Shown here one piece after another: positions 41,059-51,481 of a DNA stretch of 64,000 nt. The notes under the pieces were generated by a model. It had not been told where the DNA came from, did not search any database, and was given only the letters and a program-made list of their open reading frames with translations. Source of the stretch: Oerskovia turbata (GTDB taxonomy: Bacteria; Actinomycetota; Actinomycetes; Actinomycetales; Cellulomonadaceae); NCBI RefSeq assembly GCF_000718325.1, contig NZ_JOFV01000015.1, forward strand, positions 16,250 to 80,249. The letters run 5' to 3'. The position numbers were made by a program, and so were the translations under genes. Each line of letters opens with the position of its first letter. Position 1 is the first letter of the stretch.

Positions 41059-41388
41059 CGGACCTCTTTCCCGTCCGGAGCCTGGCCCCGGATCATCGTC
41101 GGAACAACAAAGATCAACCGATGAACTATTCCGTCGCACGCACCCGGTCGCTCACAGGCGGAGCGGGGGGCCGGGCAGGCGACCGGCCGGTCGCGACGGT
41201 GGGTGCCAGAGGTCGAAGCCCTCGGGGGTGCCCACCGGGGCACCAGGCCGTCGGTTGCTCCACCAGCCTATACGTGCACCCCTGGGCGGGGCCCTGCCCC
41301 GCCCAGCACGTGGATTTCGGTCGGATCTCACACTTTTGTACGACCCGGTGGGCGGCGGCGGCGAAGGGGGCGACGTAACATAGGACGG
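41059..41388. other. tkt-ctaB divergent intergenic region (330 bases)
   Basis: Carries the promoters of both genes. A perfect 11-bp hairpin lies at 41282-41306. The area 41330-41340 (ACTTTTGTAC) is AT-rich. No gene is supported. Confidence 0.5.
41376..41381 (+). promoter_or_regulatory. Leaderless -10 of ctaB
   Basis: TAACAT, seven bases before the ATG at 41389. Confidence 0.55.
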
Positions 41389-42471
41389 ATGTCCAGCGGT
41401 CCGGGGCCGACGCGCACCGACCGCCGGACGACGCCCCCCAGCTTTCCTCGCCAGAACGGAACCCCGAAGCGCGTGCACACCACGAGCCAGGCACCGATCG
41501 ACGAGACGGGTCTCCCGTCTCGTGCTGCCGCGACCGCGCAGGTCGCCGGACAGCCCCGGGTCGCCGCGGACGGCAGCGCCGTCGCGGGGATCCGCGGCAC
41601 GATCGGTGCGTACATCGCCCTGACGAAGCCGCGCATCATCGAGCTCCTGCTCGTGACGACGCTGCCCACCATGATCCTCGCCCAGGGCGGGTTCCCGGAC
41701 TTCTGGCTGGTCGTCAAGACGCTCGTCGGCGGCACGCTCGCCGCCGCGTCGGCCAACGTCTTCAACTGCTACATCGACCGCGACATCGACGAGCTCATGA
41801 ACCGCACCAAGCGGCGTCCTCTCGTCACGGGCGAGATCTCGCCGCGTGCCGCGCTGGTCTTCGCGACGGCGCTCGGCGTGGTCGCGCTCCTGTGGTTCGC
41901 GCTGCTCGTCAACGCGCCGTCGGCCTGGCTCACGTTCGCGGCCATCGCGATCTACGTCGTGGGCTACACGATGATCCTCAAGCGCCGCACGCCGCAGAAC
42001 ATCGTGTGGGGCGGCATCGCGGGGTGCATGCCGGTCTTCATCGGCTGGTCCGCGGTCACCGGATCGCTCAGCTGGTCCGCGGTCGCGCTGTTCCTCGTGA
42101 TCTTCTTCTGGACGCCGCCGCACTACTGGCCGTTGTCGATCAAGTTCAAGAAGGACTACGCGGCCGCGGGCGTCCCGATGCTCCCCGTCGTCGCCGACGA
42201 CCGCAAGGTCGCGCGCGAGATGATCGGCTACACGGTCGCGATGATCGCCTCGTCGCTCGCGCTGTGGTGGCTCGCCCCCATGACCTGGGTCTACGGGGTG
42301 GTCGCGATCGGTCTCGGTGCCTGGTTCCTGGCGCTGTGCGTCCTGATGCTGCGCCGGGCCAACGACCCGACCCAGGGCAAGCTCGGGGCCATGAAGGTCT
42401 TCCACGCCTCCATCACGTACCTGACGCTCCTGTTCGTCGCGGTCGCGGTCGACGTGTTCCTCCCCTTCTGA
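41389..42471 (+). CDS. ctaB: Heme O synthase (protoheme IX farnesyltransferase)
   Basis: Adds a farnesyl group to heme B to make heme O for cytochrome oxidase. 360 residues, integral membrane, UbiA superfamily. A 60-residue polar N-terminal extension precedes about nine helices. The Asp-rich prenyl-diphosphate motif is [20 protein letters not shown] (D-x3-D), with the second motif near [18 protein letters not shown]. It is divergent from tkt, a conserved actinobacterial arrangement. The ATG at 41389 is supported by a -10 element seven bases upstream; the frame is open further. Confidence 0.95.
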   Translation: MSSGPGPTRTDRRTTPPSFPRQNGTPKRVHTTSQAPIDETGLPSRAAATAQVAGQPRVAADGSAVAGIRGTIGAYIALTKPRIIELLLVTTLPTMILAQGGFPDFWLVVKTLVGGTLAAASANVFNCYIDRDIDELMNRTKRRPLVTGEISPRAALVFATALGVVALLWFALLVNAPSAWLTFAAIAIYVVGYTMILKRRTPQNIVWGGIAGCMPVFIGWSAVTGSLSWSAVALFLVIFFWTPPHYWPLSIKFKKDYAAAGVPMLPVVADDRKVAREMIGYTVAMIASSLALWWLAPMTWVYGVVAIGLGAWFLALCVLMLRRANDPTQGKLGAMKVFHASITYLTLLFVAVAVDVFLPF

Positions 42472-42522
42472 CGGCCGGCCCGGGACCCACGGGATGACCG
42501 ACCACCCAGCAGCCGGTGCGCG

Positions 42523-43548
42523 ATGACGCGCGCCGCTGCGGGGGAGCCCGCGCTCGCCGTCGGGCCTGACGGCGCTACCGGGACCGTGGCCCCGGAGAAC
42601 CCAGGGCCCGCACCCCTGCCCCCGGCGCTCGACCGCGCCGTGCGCGAGTACCTCGCGCACCTGACCGTCGAGCGCGGGCTGTCCCAGAACACGGTCGCGG
42701 CCTACCGGCGCGACCTCGCCCGGTACGCCGCCTACCTCGCGGCCCGGGGCCGCGCGGAACCCGCCGACGTGACCCCGGCCGACGTCGCGGAGTACGTCAC
42801 CACGGTCCGCACGGGAGCCGACGGCGCCGCTCTCCTCTCGCCGTCGTCGACGGCGCGGTCCGTGGCCGCGGTGCGCGGCTGGCACCGCTTCTGCGCGCTC
42901 GAGGGGCACACCGACTCCGACCCGTCGGCCGAGGTGCGCCCGCCCGCGCAGGGCAAGCGGCTGCCCAAGGCGATCTCGACCGAAGAGGTCGAGGCCATCC
43001 TCGAGGCCGCCGGCGCAGGGGAGGGGCCGGGGCCGCTGCGGGACCGCGCGCTGCTCGAGCTCGTCTACTCCACGGGGGCCCGCATCTCGGAGGCCGTGAG
43101 CCTCGACGTCGACGACCTGGACCTGGGCTCGGGGGCCGTGCGGCTGTTCGGCAAGGGCGCCAAGGAGCGCGTCGTGCCCGTGGGGTCGTTCGCGGTGCGC
43201 GCGCTCGACGCGTACCTCGTGCGAGGGCGCCCGGCGCTGTCCGCGACGGGACGTGGGACGCCCGCGGTGTTCCTCAACACGCGCGGCGCGCGCCTGAGCC
43301 GTCAGAGCGCCTGGGCGGTCCTGCGCACCGCGGCCGAGCGTGCGGGCCTCGAGCACCCCGAGCGGATCTCGCCCCACACGCTGCGGCACTCGTTCGCGAC
43401 GCACCTGCTCGCGGGCGGCGCCGACGTGCGCGTCGTCCAGGAGCTCCTGGGGCACGCTTCGGTCACCACGACGCAGATCTACACGCTCGTGACGCGCGAG
43501 ACGCTGCGCGAGGTCTACGCGTCGGCCCACCCGCGGGCGCTGGGCTGA
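42523..43548 (+). CDS. xerD: Site-specific tyrosine recombinase XerD
   Basis: Resolves chromosome dimers at dif with XerC. 341 residues, with an N-terminal extension of about 35. Core-binding domain: [20 protein letters not shown]. Catalytic residues: Arg in [12 protein letters not shown], Lys in [12 protein letters not shown], His and Arg in [13 protein letters not shown], His in [14 protein letters not shown] and the Tyr nucleophile at its end. It precedes parA-scpA-scpB, the usual neighbourhood of xerD in Gram-positives, which separates it from phage integrases. Confidence 0.93.
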   Translation: MTRAAAGEPALAVGPDGATGTVAPENPGPAPLPPALDRAVREYLAHLTVERGLSQNTVAAYRRDLARYAAYLAARGRAEPADVTPADVAEYVTTVRTGADGAALLSPSSTARSVAAVRGWHRFCALEGHTDSDPSAEVRPPAQGKRLPKAISTEEVEAILEAAGAGEGPGPLRDRALLELVYSTGARISEAVSLDVDDLDLGSGAVRLFGKGAKERVVPVGSFAVRALDAYLVRGRPALSATGRGTPAVFLNTRGARLSRQSAWAVLRTAAERAGLEHPERISPHTLRHSFATHLLAGGADVRVVQELLGHASVTTTQIYTLVTRETLREVYASAHPRALG

Positions 43549-43615
43549 CTCTCGGCGCGTCGCGCGGGTTCGCGCCACTCCGGCGCGTGCACGCGTCGCG
43601 CGCGAGCCCCTGGGG

Positions 43616-43621
43616 TACCGT
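43616..43621 (+). promoter_or_regulatory. Leaderless -10 of the parA-like gene
   Basis: TACCGT, seven bases before the GTG at 43629. Confidence 0.55.
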
Positions 43622-43628
43622 GGCGGAC

Positions 43629-44585
43629 GTGAGCAGCCAGGCCCCGAGCGAGATCCAGGACGCCGCCGGACCGTACGACGCACGCGTCGCCACGGCAGCG
43701 GGCGCCGCCGACGGTGGTGCGTCCGTCGCACCCGACAACGCCCCCCGTGTCGATCCGGTCGGCCGCGAGATCCCCGACTTCCCCGTGCCGGCGCGCCTCG
43801 CCACGCACGGGCCGGGACGCATCATCGCGATGTGCAACCAGAAGGGCGGGGTCGGCAAGACGACCACGACCATCAACCTGGGTGCCACGCTGGCCGAGTA
43901 CGGGCGCAAGGTCCTGCTCGTCGACTTCGACCCGCAGGGCGCCGCGTCGGTGGGCCTGGGCGTCAACCCGCACGAGCTCGACCGCACGGTCTACAACCTG
44001 CTCATGGAGCGCGGCGCGGACATCCGTGAGGTCATCGTCCCCACGGCCGTCGAGGGGCTCGACGTGCTGCCCGCGAACATCGACCTGTCCGCGGCCGAGG
44101 TCCAGCTCGTGGGCGAGGTCGCGCGCGAGTCGGTCCTGGCCAGGGTCCTGCGCCCCGTGCAGGACGAGTACGACGTGATCCTCGTCGACTGCCAGCCCTC
44201 CCTGGGCCTGCTCACCGTCAACGCGCTCACCGCGGCGCACGGGGTCCTCATCCCGCTCGAGTGCGAGTTCTTCGCGCTGCGCGGCGTCGCGCTGCTCGTC
44301 GAGACCATCGAGAAGGTCCGCGACCGCCTCAACCCGCGCCTCGAGGTCGACGGGATCCTCGCGACCATGTTCGACTCGCGCACCCTGCACTCGCGCGAGG
44401 TCGTGGCCCGCGTGCACGAAGCCTTCGGCGACAAGCTCCTGCACACCGTGATCGGGCGGACCGTGAAGTTCCCTGACGCGTCGGTCGCGGCCGAGCCCAT
44501 CACGGTCTACGCGCCCTCCCACCCGGGTGCGGTCGCCTACCGTCAGCTCGCCCGCGAGCTGGTCGCCCGTGGCGACGCTGCCTGA
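43629..44585 (+). CDS. ParA/Soj-like ATPase
   Basis: 318 residues, deviant Walker ATPase of the ParA family. A 55-residue Ala/Pro-rich N terminus precedes NQKGGVGKTTTTINLGATLA (deviant Walker A with the signature Lys). LLVDFDPQGAASVGLG is motif A', DVILVDCQPSLGLLTVN is Walker B. No parB lies next to it; the genuine parAB pair is usually near the origin, so this is probably the second, scpAB-linked paralogue. Overlaps scpA by 17 bases. Confidence 0.9.
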   Translation: MSSQAPSEIQDAAGPYDARVATAAGAADGGASVAPDNAPRVDPVGREIPDFPVPARLATHGPGRIIAMCNQKGGVGKTTTTINLGATLAEYGRKVLLVDFDPQGAASVGLGVNPHELDRTVYNLLMERGADIREVIVPTAVEGLDVLPANIDLSAAEVQLVGEVARESVLARVLRPVQDEYDVILVDCQPSLGLLTVNALTAAHGVLIPLECEFFALRGVALLVETIEKVRDRLNPRLEVDGILATMFDSRTLHSREVVARVHEAFGDKLLHTVIGRTVKFPDASVAAEPITVYAPSHPGAVAYRQLARELVARGDAA

Positions 44586-45693
44586 CACCGCACCGGCGGC
44601 CACCCGGGCCGCCGCACCGCAGGACCAGCAGCCCGCCCCCGCGCCGTCGACCGACGCGCAGGACGTCACGGCGACACCTCCCGCGCCCCTCGCGACCGAC
44701 CGGAACGGCAACCCCGCGTTCGAGGTGCACCTCGAGAACTTCTCGGGCCCGTTCGACCTCCTGCTCTCGCTCATCGCGAAGCACAAGCTCGACATCACCG
44801 AGATCGCTCTCGCGCAGGTCACCGACGAGTTCATCGCGTACATCCGCACGGCCGAGCGCCTCGCGCGCGAGGCCGAGGAAGCCGCACGCGCCGAGGCGGG
44901 TCCGGTCCCGCCCGGGGACACGGCGCCCGACGGCGGCGCGCCCGTCGCCAGGTCCCGTCGCCCCCGCCCGGGGCGGGGCGGGCACCCCGGCTGGGACCTC
45001 GGCACCGCGAGCGAGTTCCTGCTCGTGGCCGCGACCCTGCTCGACCTCAAGGCTGCCCGCCTGCTGCCCACCGGGGACGTCGAGAGCGCCGAGGACCTCG
45101 AGCTCCTCGAGGCCCGCGACCTCCTGTTCGCCCGGCTCCTGCAGTACCGCGCCTACAAGCAGGTCTCCGCGGTCATCGCGGACCGGCTCGCGACCGAGGG
45201 GCGCCGCTTCCCCCGCATCGTGCAGCTCGAGCCGCACCTCGCGGCCCTGCTGCCCGAGCTCGTGTGGAAGCTCGGCCCCGACCAGCTCGCGGCGCTCGCG
45301 GCCAAGGCCATGGAACCCAAGGCACCACCGCCCGGCGTGTCCCTGACCCACCTGCACGCACCTGCGGTGAGCGTGCGCGAGCAGGCGAGCATCGTCGTCG
45401 GGCTGCTGCGGCGCGAGGGCGCGGCCTCGTTCCGCGCGCTCGTCGCGGACACGGGCGAGACGCTGGTCGTCGTCGCGCGCTTCCTCGCGCTGCTCGAGCT
45501 GTTCCGCGAGGGGCTCGTCGCGTTCGAGCAGGTCGAGGCGCTCGGCGAGCTCACGGTCCGCTGGACGGGCGGCGACGGCGCGGACGACGAGGACGGCGCG
45601 TCGCTCGATGCCGTGGGCGGGGAGTTCGACGCCGACGACACCGACGTCCTCCCTGCCTCGGACGTGCACACCACGACACGGTCGGACCCATGA
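44569..45693 (+). CDS. scpA: Segregation and condensation protein A
   Basis: Kleisin subunit of the SMC-ScpAB condensin. 374 residues, longer than typical (about 250-290) because of a 40-residue Pro/Ala-rich N terminus and a low-complexity insert near residues 105-140. Kleisin N-terminal domain: FEVHLENFSGPFDLLLSLIA and KHKLDITEIALAQVTDEFI. C-terminal winged helix: VVARFLALLELFREGLVAFE. The GTG at 44569 overlaps parA; another in-frame GTG lies at 44527. Its stop overlaps scpB by four bases. Confidence 0.93.
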   Translation: MATLPDTAPAATRAAAPQDQQPAPAPSTDAQDVTATPPAPLATDRNGNPAFEVHLENFSGPFDLLLSLIAKHKLDITEIALAQVTDEFIAYIRTAERLAREAEEAARAEAGPVPPGDTAPDGGAPVARSRRPRPGRGGHPGWDLGTASEFLLVAATLLDLKAARLLPTGDVESAEDLELLEARDLLFARLLQYRAYKQVSAVIADRLATEGRRFPRIVQLEPHLAALLPELVWKLGPDQLAALAAKAMEPKAPPPGVSLTHLHAPAVSVREQASIVVGLLRREGAASFRALVADTGETLVVVARFLALLELFREGLVAFEQVEALGELTVRWTGGDGADDEDGASLDAVGGEFDADDTDVLPASDVHTTTRSDP

Positions 45694-46442
45694 ACGAGGA
45701 GCGCATGACCCAGGACACCGCGGACACCGCAGTCGCCGCGCGCGGCGCAGAGGCGGACGACGCGCCCGCGTTCAGTGCCGAGCACCTGCCCGGCGGGGCC
45801 CTCGCGGCCCTCGAGGCGGTCCTCATGGTCGCCGACGAACCCATCCCAGCGGTCCAGCTCGCGACCGCGCTCGGCCTGCCCCAGCGCGAGGTCGAGGACC
45901 TGCTGGGCGAGCTCTCGGCCGAGTACCGCGGCGAGCTGGGCGGGCGTCCCCGCGGTTTCGAGCTGCGCCAGGCGGGCGGCGGGTGGCGCGTGTACTCCGC
46001 GCCGGTCTTCGCGGACGTCGTCGGGCGCTTCCTCCTGGAGGGCCAGAGCGCGCGCCTGACACAGGCCGCTTTGGAGACCCTCGCGGTCGTCGCGTACCGT
46101 CAACCGGTCACGCGCGGCCAGATCTCGGCCGTGCGCGGCGTGAACGTGGACGGCGTCGTACGGACGCTGACGACCCGCGGGCTCGTCGCGGAGGTCGGCC
46201 AGGATCCCACGACGGGTGCGGTCCTGTACGGAACCACGGGATACTTCTTGGAGCGCATGGGCTTCTCGTCGCTCGACGAGCTCCCCGCCCTCGCGCCGCA
46301 CCTGCCGGACGTCGACTCGATCGTCGACGCCGCCGACAGCACACTCGGAGCGTCCGGGGGTGGGAGCGACCACGCACAGCCGCGGTCGCCGGCCCTGCCC
46401 GCAGACGCTCGACCCAGCACGAACGACGAAGGAACATCATGA
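45690..46442 (+). CDS. scpB: Segregation and condensation protein B
   Basis: Dimeric partner of ScpA and SMC. 250 residues, tandem winged helices. ALEAVLMVADEPIPAVQLA opens the first domain; LTQAALETLAVVAYRQPVTR and YGTTGYFLERMGFSSLDELP are the strongest family motifs. About 50 C-terminal residues are low-complexity. ATGA overlap with scpA fixes the start at 45690, though an ATG at 45705 follows GAGGAG closely. ATGA overlap with the next gene as well. Confidence 0.94.
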   Translation: MNEERMTQDTADTAVAARGAEADDAPAFSAEHLPGGALAALEAVLMVADEPIPAVQLATALGLPQREVEDLLGELSAEYRGELGGRPRGFELRQAGGGWRVYSAPVFADVVGRFLLEGQSARLTQAALETLAVVAYRQPVTRGQISAVRGVNVDGVVRTLTTRGLVAEVGQDPTTGAVLYGTTGYFLERMGFSSLDELPALAPHLPDVDSIVDAADSTLGASGGGSDHAQPRSPALPADARPSTNDEGTS

Positions 46443-47401
46443 GCAGCGCACGCGAGGGTGGCCGACCGGCCGCCCGAGGACAGCGGTCCGAGAACTCCTC
46501 GGGAACCGGTCGACCGGGCAGTGGTCGCGCAGGCGGTGGCCGGCCGGCAGGTCAGCGCTCCTCGGCGCCCCGCTCGGGAGCGGGCCGCGGGTGGGCGGGC
46601 GACCCGCAGGCGGGCAAGAGCAAGCCGCCGCGTCGCCCCGCCGCCCCCCAGGGCCCGCAGCGCGACGTGCACGTCGCCGACGGCGTGCGGCTCCAGAAGG
46701 TCCTCGCGACCGCAGGCCTGGGCTCGCGTCGCGCGTGCGAGGACCTCATCGCCGCGGGCCGCGTCGAGGTCGACGGCGTCGTGGTGCGCGAGCTCGGCGT
46801 CCGCGTCGACCCCGAGAAGGCCGTGATCCACGTCGACGGCATGCGCGTCCAGCTCGACCAGTCGCTCGTGACGATCGCGCTCAACAAGCCGCTCGGCGTC
46901 GTCTCCACGATGCACGACCCCGAGGGTCGCCCCGCGCTCACGCAGTTCGTCGCGACGCGTCCCGAGCGCCTCTTCCACGTCGGGCGCCTCGACGCCGACA
47001 GCGAGGGCCTGCTGCTCCTGACGAACGACGGCGAGCTCGCCAACCGTCTCTCGCACCCCAAGTACGAGGTCTCCAAGACCTACCTCGTGTCGGTCGAGGG
47101 ACGCGTCGCGGGCAACGTCGCGAACAAGCTGCTCCACGGCATCGAGCTCGAGGACGGCCCCGCGAAGGTCGACCGCTACCGCGTGGTCGACACGACCCCG
47201 CAGGCCAGCATGGTCGAGGTCGTGCTCCACGAGGGCCGCCACCGCATCGTGCGCCGCATGTTCGAGGAGATCGGCCACCCCGTGACCCGGCTCGTGCGCA
47301 CCCGCATCGGGTCGATCCACCTGGGCAACCTGCGCCCCGGTGCGACCCGCGTCCTGGGCCGCACCGAGCTCGGCACGCTCATGAGCGAGGTCGGGCTCTA
47401 G
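46439..47401 (+). CDS. rluB: 23S rRNA pseudouridine synthase RluB/RsuA family
   Basis: Converts a uridine of 23S rRNA to pseudouridine. 320 residues. The first 75 are Gly/Arg/Pro-rich and disordered. An S4 RNA-binding domain follows (RLQKVLATAGLGSRRACEDL), then the RsuA-type catalytic domain: IALNKPLGVVSTMHDP, HVGRLDADSEGLLLLTND with the catalytic Asp, and HEGRHRIVRRMFEEIGHPV. Starts inside the scpB stop (ATGA), a conserved scpA-scpB-rluB order. A bulged hairpin follows. Confidence 0.94.
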   Translation: MSSAREGGRPAARGQRSENSSGTGRPGSGRAGGGRPAGQRSSAPRSGAGRGWAGDPQAGKSKPPRRPAAPQGPQRDVHVADGVRLQKVLATAGLGSRRACEDLIAAGRVEVDGVVVRELGVRVDPEKAVIHVDGMRVQLDQSLVTIALNKPLGVVSTMHDPEGRPALTQFVATRPERLFHVGRLDADSEGLLLLTNDGELANRLSHPKYEVSKTYLVSVEGRVAGNVANKLLHGIELEDGPAKVDRYRVVDTTPQASMVEVVLHEGRHRIVRRMFEEIGHPVTRLVRTRIGSIHLGNLRPGATRVLGRTELGTLMSEVGL

Positions 47402-47409
47402 CAGCCCTC

Positions 47410-47449
47410 CCGCCCCCGGGAGGCGCGTCCTCACGCGCTCCCGGGGCGG
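47410..47449 (+). terminator. Probable terminator after rluB
   Basis: C/G-rich arms 47410-47427 and 47434-47449 pair with two single-base bulges around a six-base loop. Confidence 0.55.
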
Positions 47450-47491
47450 CGCCACGCTCGACCGACCCTCCCGTACGAAGGAGTACCACCC

Positions 47492-47854
47492 ATGCCCGTC
47501 CGGGCCATCCGGGGCGCCACGCAGCTCGACGTCGACGAGCGCGAGCACCTCTTCGACCGCACGCGCGAGCTCGTCCAGGCCGTCCTCGACGCCAACGAGA
47601 TCGACACCGCGTCGCTCATCTCGATCTTCTTCACCTGCACGCCCGACCTCGTGGCGGACTTCCCGGCCGCCGCGGCCCGCGAGATGGGGCTCGGCGACGT
47701 GCCCCTCATGTGCGCGGTCGAGATCGGTGTGCCCGGCGCGCTGCCCCGCGTGGTGCGGCTCATGGCGCACGCCGAGATCGACGTGCCACGGTCCGACGTG
47801 CAGCACGTGTACCTGCACGGGGCGACGTCGCTGCGCAAGGACCTGGCCCAGTGA
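47492..47854 (+). CDS. aroH: Chorismate mutase, AroH type
   Basis: Chorismate to prephenate, branch point of Phe and Tyr synthesis. 120 residues, the trimeric Bacillus AroH fold rather than the AroQ helical type. VRAIRGATQLDVDER carries the Arg near residue 7; SLISIFFTCTPDLVADFPA and the Cys and Arg around PLMCAVEIGVPGALPRVVR line the active site. AAGGAG lies before the ATG. Its stop overlaps cmk by four bases. Confidence 0.93.
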   Translation: MPVRAIRGATQLDVDEREHLFDRTRELVQAVLDANEIDTASLISIFFTCTPDLVADFPAAAAREMGLGDVPLMCAVEIGVPGALPRVVRLMAHAEIDVPRSDVQHVYLHGATSLRKDLAQ

Positions 47855-48654
47855 GCGCGGACGGCACCGGGGCCGGTACACCCGCGGCTCGTGGACTGGT
47901 CGTCGCGATCGACGGGCCCTCCGGGTCCGGCAAGTCGAGCGTCTCGCGGGCCGTCGCGCAGCGCCTCGGCACCGCCTACCTGGACACCGGCGCGATGTAC
48001 CGCGCCGCGACCTGGTGGTGCCTCGAGGAGAACGTCGACCTCGCCGACCACAACGCGGTCGCCGCGGCCGTCGACGTCATGCCGCTCGTCATGGGCATCG
48101 ACCCGGCCGCGCCGACCGTGCACGTCGACGGCACCGACGTCGGCGAGGCGATCCGCACCACCGAGATCTCCACGGCCGTGAGCGCGGTCGCCACCAACCT
48201 CGCGGTCCGCGCCGAGCTGCGCCGCCTGCAGCGCGTCATCATCGCGGCAGAGTCGTCGGCGTCCTCGGAGAGCGCCGACGCGTCGTTCTCCGGCGGGCGC
48301 GGCATCGTCGCCGAGGGGCGCGACATCACGACCGTCGTCGCGCCCGACGCCGACGTGCGCATCCTGCTCACCGCGAGCGAGGAGGCACGCCTGGCCCGCC
48401 GCTCGCTCGAGGTGCACGGCGCCGCCGACGCGGCCGCGGTCGAGGCCACCAAGGACCAGGTGCTGCGCCGCGACCGCGACGACGCGACGGTCTCGCAGTT
48501 CCACGTCGCGGCCGACGGCGTCGTGACGGTCGACTCGTCCGACCTCGACTTCGAGCAGACGATCCAGGCCGTGCTCGACGTCGTCGAGCAGGTCATGGCC
48601 ACCGCTGCGACGACGCCCGACGCCGTCACGGAGGGCGAGGGGACCGCTCGGTGA
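47851..48654 (+). CDS. cmk: Cytidylate kinase
   Basis: Phosphorylates CMP and dCMP. 267 residues, with a short N-terminal extension and about 30 extra C-terminal residues. P-loop VAIDGPSGSGKSSVSRAVA; substrate segment AYLDTGAMYRAATWWCLEEN; IVAEGRDITTVVAPDADVRI binds the pyrimidine; RRDRDDATVSQF is near the LID. GTG inside the aroH stop (GTGA) and another GTGA overlap with the next gene. Confidence 0.95.
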   Translation: MSADGTGAGTPAARGLVVAIDGPSGSGKSSVSRAVAQRLGTAYLDTGAMYRAATWWCLEENVDLADHNAVAAAVDVMPLVMGIDPAAPTVHVDGTDVGEAIRTTEISTAVSAVATNLAVRAELRRLQRVIIAAESSASSESADASFSGGRGIVAEGRDITTVVAPDADVRILLTASEEARLARRSLEVHGAADAAAVEATKDQVLRRDRDDATVSQFHVAADGVVTVDSSDLDFEQTIQAVLDVVEQVMATAATTPDAVTEGEGTAR

Positions 48655-49352
48655 GCACCCCGCACGTCCCCTCTCCCGCCGGGCCCGCCTGGTCCCGGTG
48701 GGTGGGGCGCTTCCTCGCGCGCGTGATCTGGAACACGAGGGTCGTCGGGGCGGAACGCGTCCCGACGACCGGTCCCGTGCTCCTCGCGGCCAACCACACC
48801 GGCCTCGTCGACGGCCCCCTCGTGCTGGGCGTCGCGCCCCGGCCCCTGCACGTCCTCGTCAAGGAGGAGATGTTCGTCGGGCCGATCGGGTGGGTCCTGC
48901 GCGCGGCCGGACAGATCCCCGTCGACCGCCGCGGCGGACGATCAGCACTCGTGACGGCGCTCGCGGTCCTGCGTCGTGACGGGGGAGTGGGCGTGTTCCC
49001 CGAGGGCAACCGCGGGCGCGGCGACGCCACGTCCGCGCGCGCGGGCGTGGCCTGGCTCGCGCTCAACGGCCACGCGCCCGTGGTCCCCGTCGCGGTGCTC
49101 GGCACGCGCCGCACCGGCGACGGCGTCAACCGCGTCCCCGGTCTCCGTCGCCGCCTGTACGTCGAGTTCGGCGAGCCCGTCGTCGTCGGGAAGGCCGACG
49201 GCGTGCGCGGCAAGGCCGCCCTCGACGCCGCGAACGAGCAGATCCGGGCCGCGCTCGCCACGCTCGTGACCGGCGCCGTGGACCGCTCGGGCATCGCACT
49301 GCCGGTCGACGGACCCGATCGCCTCCTTCCCGGAGGACGCCCCGCGCAGTGA
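48651..49352 (+). CDS. PlsC-like acyltransferase
   Basis: Probable 1-acyl-glycerol-3-phosphate acyltransferase or relative in membrane lipid synthesis. 233 residues. Motif [18 protein letters not shown] (H-x4-D), motif II region [13 protein letters not shown], motif [16 protein letters not shown] and motif [12 protein letters not shown]. It is preceded by cmk (GTGA overlap) and followed by der; this trio is conserved, although the phospholipid substrate has not been shown for the actinobacterial version. Confidence 0.9.
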   Translation: MSTPHVPSPAGPAWSRWVGRFLARVIWNTRVVGAERVPTTGPVLLAANHTGLVDGPLVLGVAPRPLHVLVKEEMFVGPIGWVLRAAGQIPVDRRGGRSALVTALAVLRRDGGVGVFPEGNRGRGDATSARAGVAWLALNGHAPVVPVAVLGTRRTGDGVNRVPGLRRRLYVEFGEPVVVGKADGVRGKAALDAANEQIRAALATLVTGAVDRSGIALPVDGPDRLLPGGRPAQ

Positions 49353-49412
49353 CGTCGTGCACTCCGGGCGTGTCGCGCACGGTCCTCGTTCGGAGAACTG
49401 CCCGGTTGCTGG

Positions 49413-49418
49413 GAGAAT
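49413..49418 (+). promoter_or_regulatory. Possible leaderless -10 of der
   Basis: GAGAAT, seven bases before the ATG at 49426. Confidence 0.4.
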
Positions 49419-49425
49419 GGTCGCC

Positions 49426-51012
49426 ATGACCACACCCGACCACGCACAGCCCGATGCCCAGGCATCCCTCGACGAGGTGTCGCAGACCCCCGGTGAGACG
49501 ATCGACCAGGCGAGCGACGTCGTCGGGCAGCCCGAGGACACCACCGAACCACTGCTCGCCGCCGACGGTGACGAGCTGGACGACGAGACCCGCGAGCGCG
49601 CCCTGCGCGCCGGCCTCGAGGACTACGAGCTCGCCGACGAGGACATGGCGCTCCTGTCCGGCGACGACTACGACTCCGCCGACGACGTCCCTGCCGCGCC
49701 GCTGCCGGTCCTCGCGATCGTCGGCCGCCCCAACGTGGGCAAGTCGACGCTCGTCAACCGCATCCTCGGCCGCCGCGAGGCCGTGACCGAGGACAAGCCC
49801 GGCGTCACGCGCGACCGCGTCTCCTACCCGGCCGAGTGGGCCGGACGCCAGTTCACGCTCGTCGACACGGGCGGCTGGGAGGTCGACGTCGCCGGCATCG
49901 AGGCGCGCGTCGCCGAGCAGGCCGAGGTCGCCATCGCGCTCTCGGACGCCGTCGTGTTCGTCGTCGACGCGACCGTGGGCCCCACGGCCACCGACGAGCG
50001 CGTCGTGAAGCTGCTCCGCAAGTCCGGCAAGCCCGTCGTGCTGTGCGCCAACAAGGTCGACGGCGCGCGCGGCGAGGCCGACGCGACCGAGCTCTGGAGC
50101 CTGGGCCTCGGCGAACCGCACCCCGTCTCCGCCCTCCACGGGCGCGGCACGGGTGACCTGCTCGACGCCGCCATGGAGGCGCTGCCGCTCGTCTCCGAGC
50201 ATGCCGTCGTCCTCCCTTCCGGGCCGCGCCGCGTCGCGCTCGTCGGCCGCCCCAACGTCGGCAAGTCCTCGCTCCTGAACAAGGTCGCGGGCGCCGACCG
50301 CGTCGTCGTCGACTCCGTCGCCGGCACCACGCGCGACCCCGTCGACGAGCTCGTGCTCCTCAAGGGCATCCCGTGGTGGTTCGTCGACACCGCCGGCATC
50401 CGCCGCCGCGTGCACCAGACCAAGGGCGCCGACTTCTACGCCTCGCTGCGCACCCAGGCCGCGATCGAGAAGGCCGAGGTCGCCGTCGTGCTCGTCGACG
50501 CGTCCGTCCCGCTCACCGAGCAGGACACGCGCGTCATCTCCCAGGTCGTCGACGCCGGGCGCGCCCTCGTCATCGCCTACAACAAGTGGGACCTCATGGA
50601 CGAGGACCGCCGCCCCTTCCTGGAGCGCGAGATCGAGAAGGACCTCGTGCAGATCCAGTGGGCGCCGCGCGTCAACGTCTCGGCCCGTACCGGCTGGCAC
50701 ACCGACCGCCTCGTGCCCGCACTCGAGCGCTCGCTCGAGTCCTGGGACAAGCGCATCCCGACCGGGCGCCTCAACGCGTTCCTCGGCGAGCTCGTCGCAG
50801 CCCACCCGCACCCGCTGCGCGGCGGCAAGCAGCCCCGCATCCTGTTCGCGACCCAGGCGTCCACGCGCCCGCCGCGCTTCGTGATCTTCGCGACCGGCTT
50901 TCTCGAGGCCGGCTACCGACGCTTCATCGAGCGTCGCCTGCGCGAGACCTTCGGGTTCGAGGGGACGCCCATCGAGATCTCGGTGCGCGTGCGCGAGAAG
51001 CGCAAGCGCTGA
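49426..51012 (+). CDS. der: Ribosome-assembly GTPase Der (EngA)
   Basis: Double GTPase needed for 50S assembly. 528 residues; the first 95 are an acidic actinobacterial extension. G domain 1: [35 protein letters not shown] domain 2: [43 protein letters not shown]. The C-terminal KH-like domain contains [15 protein letters not shown] and [19 protein letters not shown]. Last gene of the core segment before the tRNA. Confidence 0.97.
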   Translation: MTTPDHAQPDAQASLDEVSQTPGETIDQASDVVGQPEDTTEPLLAADGDELDDETRERALRAGLEDYELADEDMALLSGDDYDSADDVPAAPLPVLAIVGRPNVGKSTLVNRILGRREAVTEDKPGVTRDRVSYPAEWAGRQFTLVDTGGWEVDVAGIEARVAEQAEVAIALSDAVVFVVDATVGPTATDERVVKLLRKSGKPVVLCANKVDGARGEADATELWSLGLGEPHPVSALHGRGTGDLLDAAMEALPLVSEHAVVLPSGPRRVALVGRPNVGKSSLLNKVAGADRVVVDSVAGTTRDPVDELVLLKGIPWWFVDTAGIRRRVHQTKGADFYASLRTQAAIEKAEVAVVLVDASVPLTEQDTRVISQVVDAGRALVIAYNKWDLMDEDRRPFLEREIEKDLVQIQWAPRVNVSARTGWHTDRLVPALERSLESWDKRIPTGRLNAFLGELVAAHPHPLRGGKQPRILFATQASTRPPRFVIFATGFLEAGYRRFIERRLRETFGFEGTPIEISVRVREKRKR

Positions 51013-51346
51013 CGCGCCCCTTGCCGGGCCCCCAGGGGCTTCTGCGGGGCGTGTGAGACGTCGAGAGAGCCACGGGAGGGTCGTGCGTGCCGGAAGGTGC
51101 GCGCGGCTCTCCTGGGCGTTTGTGGGGCGCGCTGGGGGAGTGCTGGGACCGGGTGGGGGCCGACGGCGCACTGGTGGGGCACTGGTGGCGCGCTGGGCAT
51201 GGCCTCGACATGGCCTGTGACGCGGCCGAGAACTCCCCGGACGCGCGTGACCCGTGCCACTCACCAGCGACGATGCACGGAGCACGCCCAAAGTGGGGTA
51301 TTGTTTCTCTCGGCCCTGAAGGGCTGGTGAAGCCCTCCGGGGCTCA
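51013..51346 (+). other. der-tRNA intergenic region (334 bases)
   Basis: No gene is supported. It contains repeated GGCACTGGTGG-type G/T-rich sequence (51165-51200), a likely tRNA promoter -10 (TATTGT, about 51299-51304), and two short tandem hairpins just before the tRNA. Confidence 0.5.
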
Positions 51347-51423
<77 letters not shown>

Positions 51424-51424
51424 A

Positions 51425-51468
51425 AAGCCCAGGTCAGGAGGTGTTTTTCATCCTCCCGACCTGGGCTT
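51425..51468 (+). terminator. Terminator after tRNA-Pro
   Basis: 17-base arms (51425-51441 with 51452-51468) pair with one mismatch; the loop is T-rich. Confidence 0.8.
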
Positions 51469-51481
51469 CGTCGTTGGAAGC

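Noticed and set aside
46439..47401. Frameshift in rluB suggested by its start far inside a longer frame
   Set aside because: The ATGA overlap with scpB and a continuous catalytic domain show a normal gene.
51087..51340. Protein-coding capacity between der and tRNA-Pro
   Set aside because: Repetitive G/T-rich sequence; no start with ribosome-binding site and no recognisable motif.
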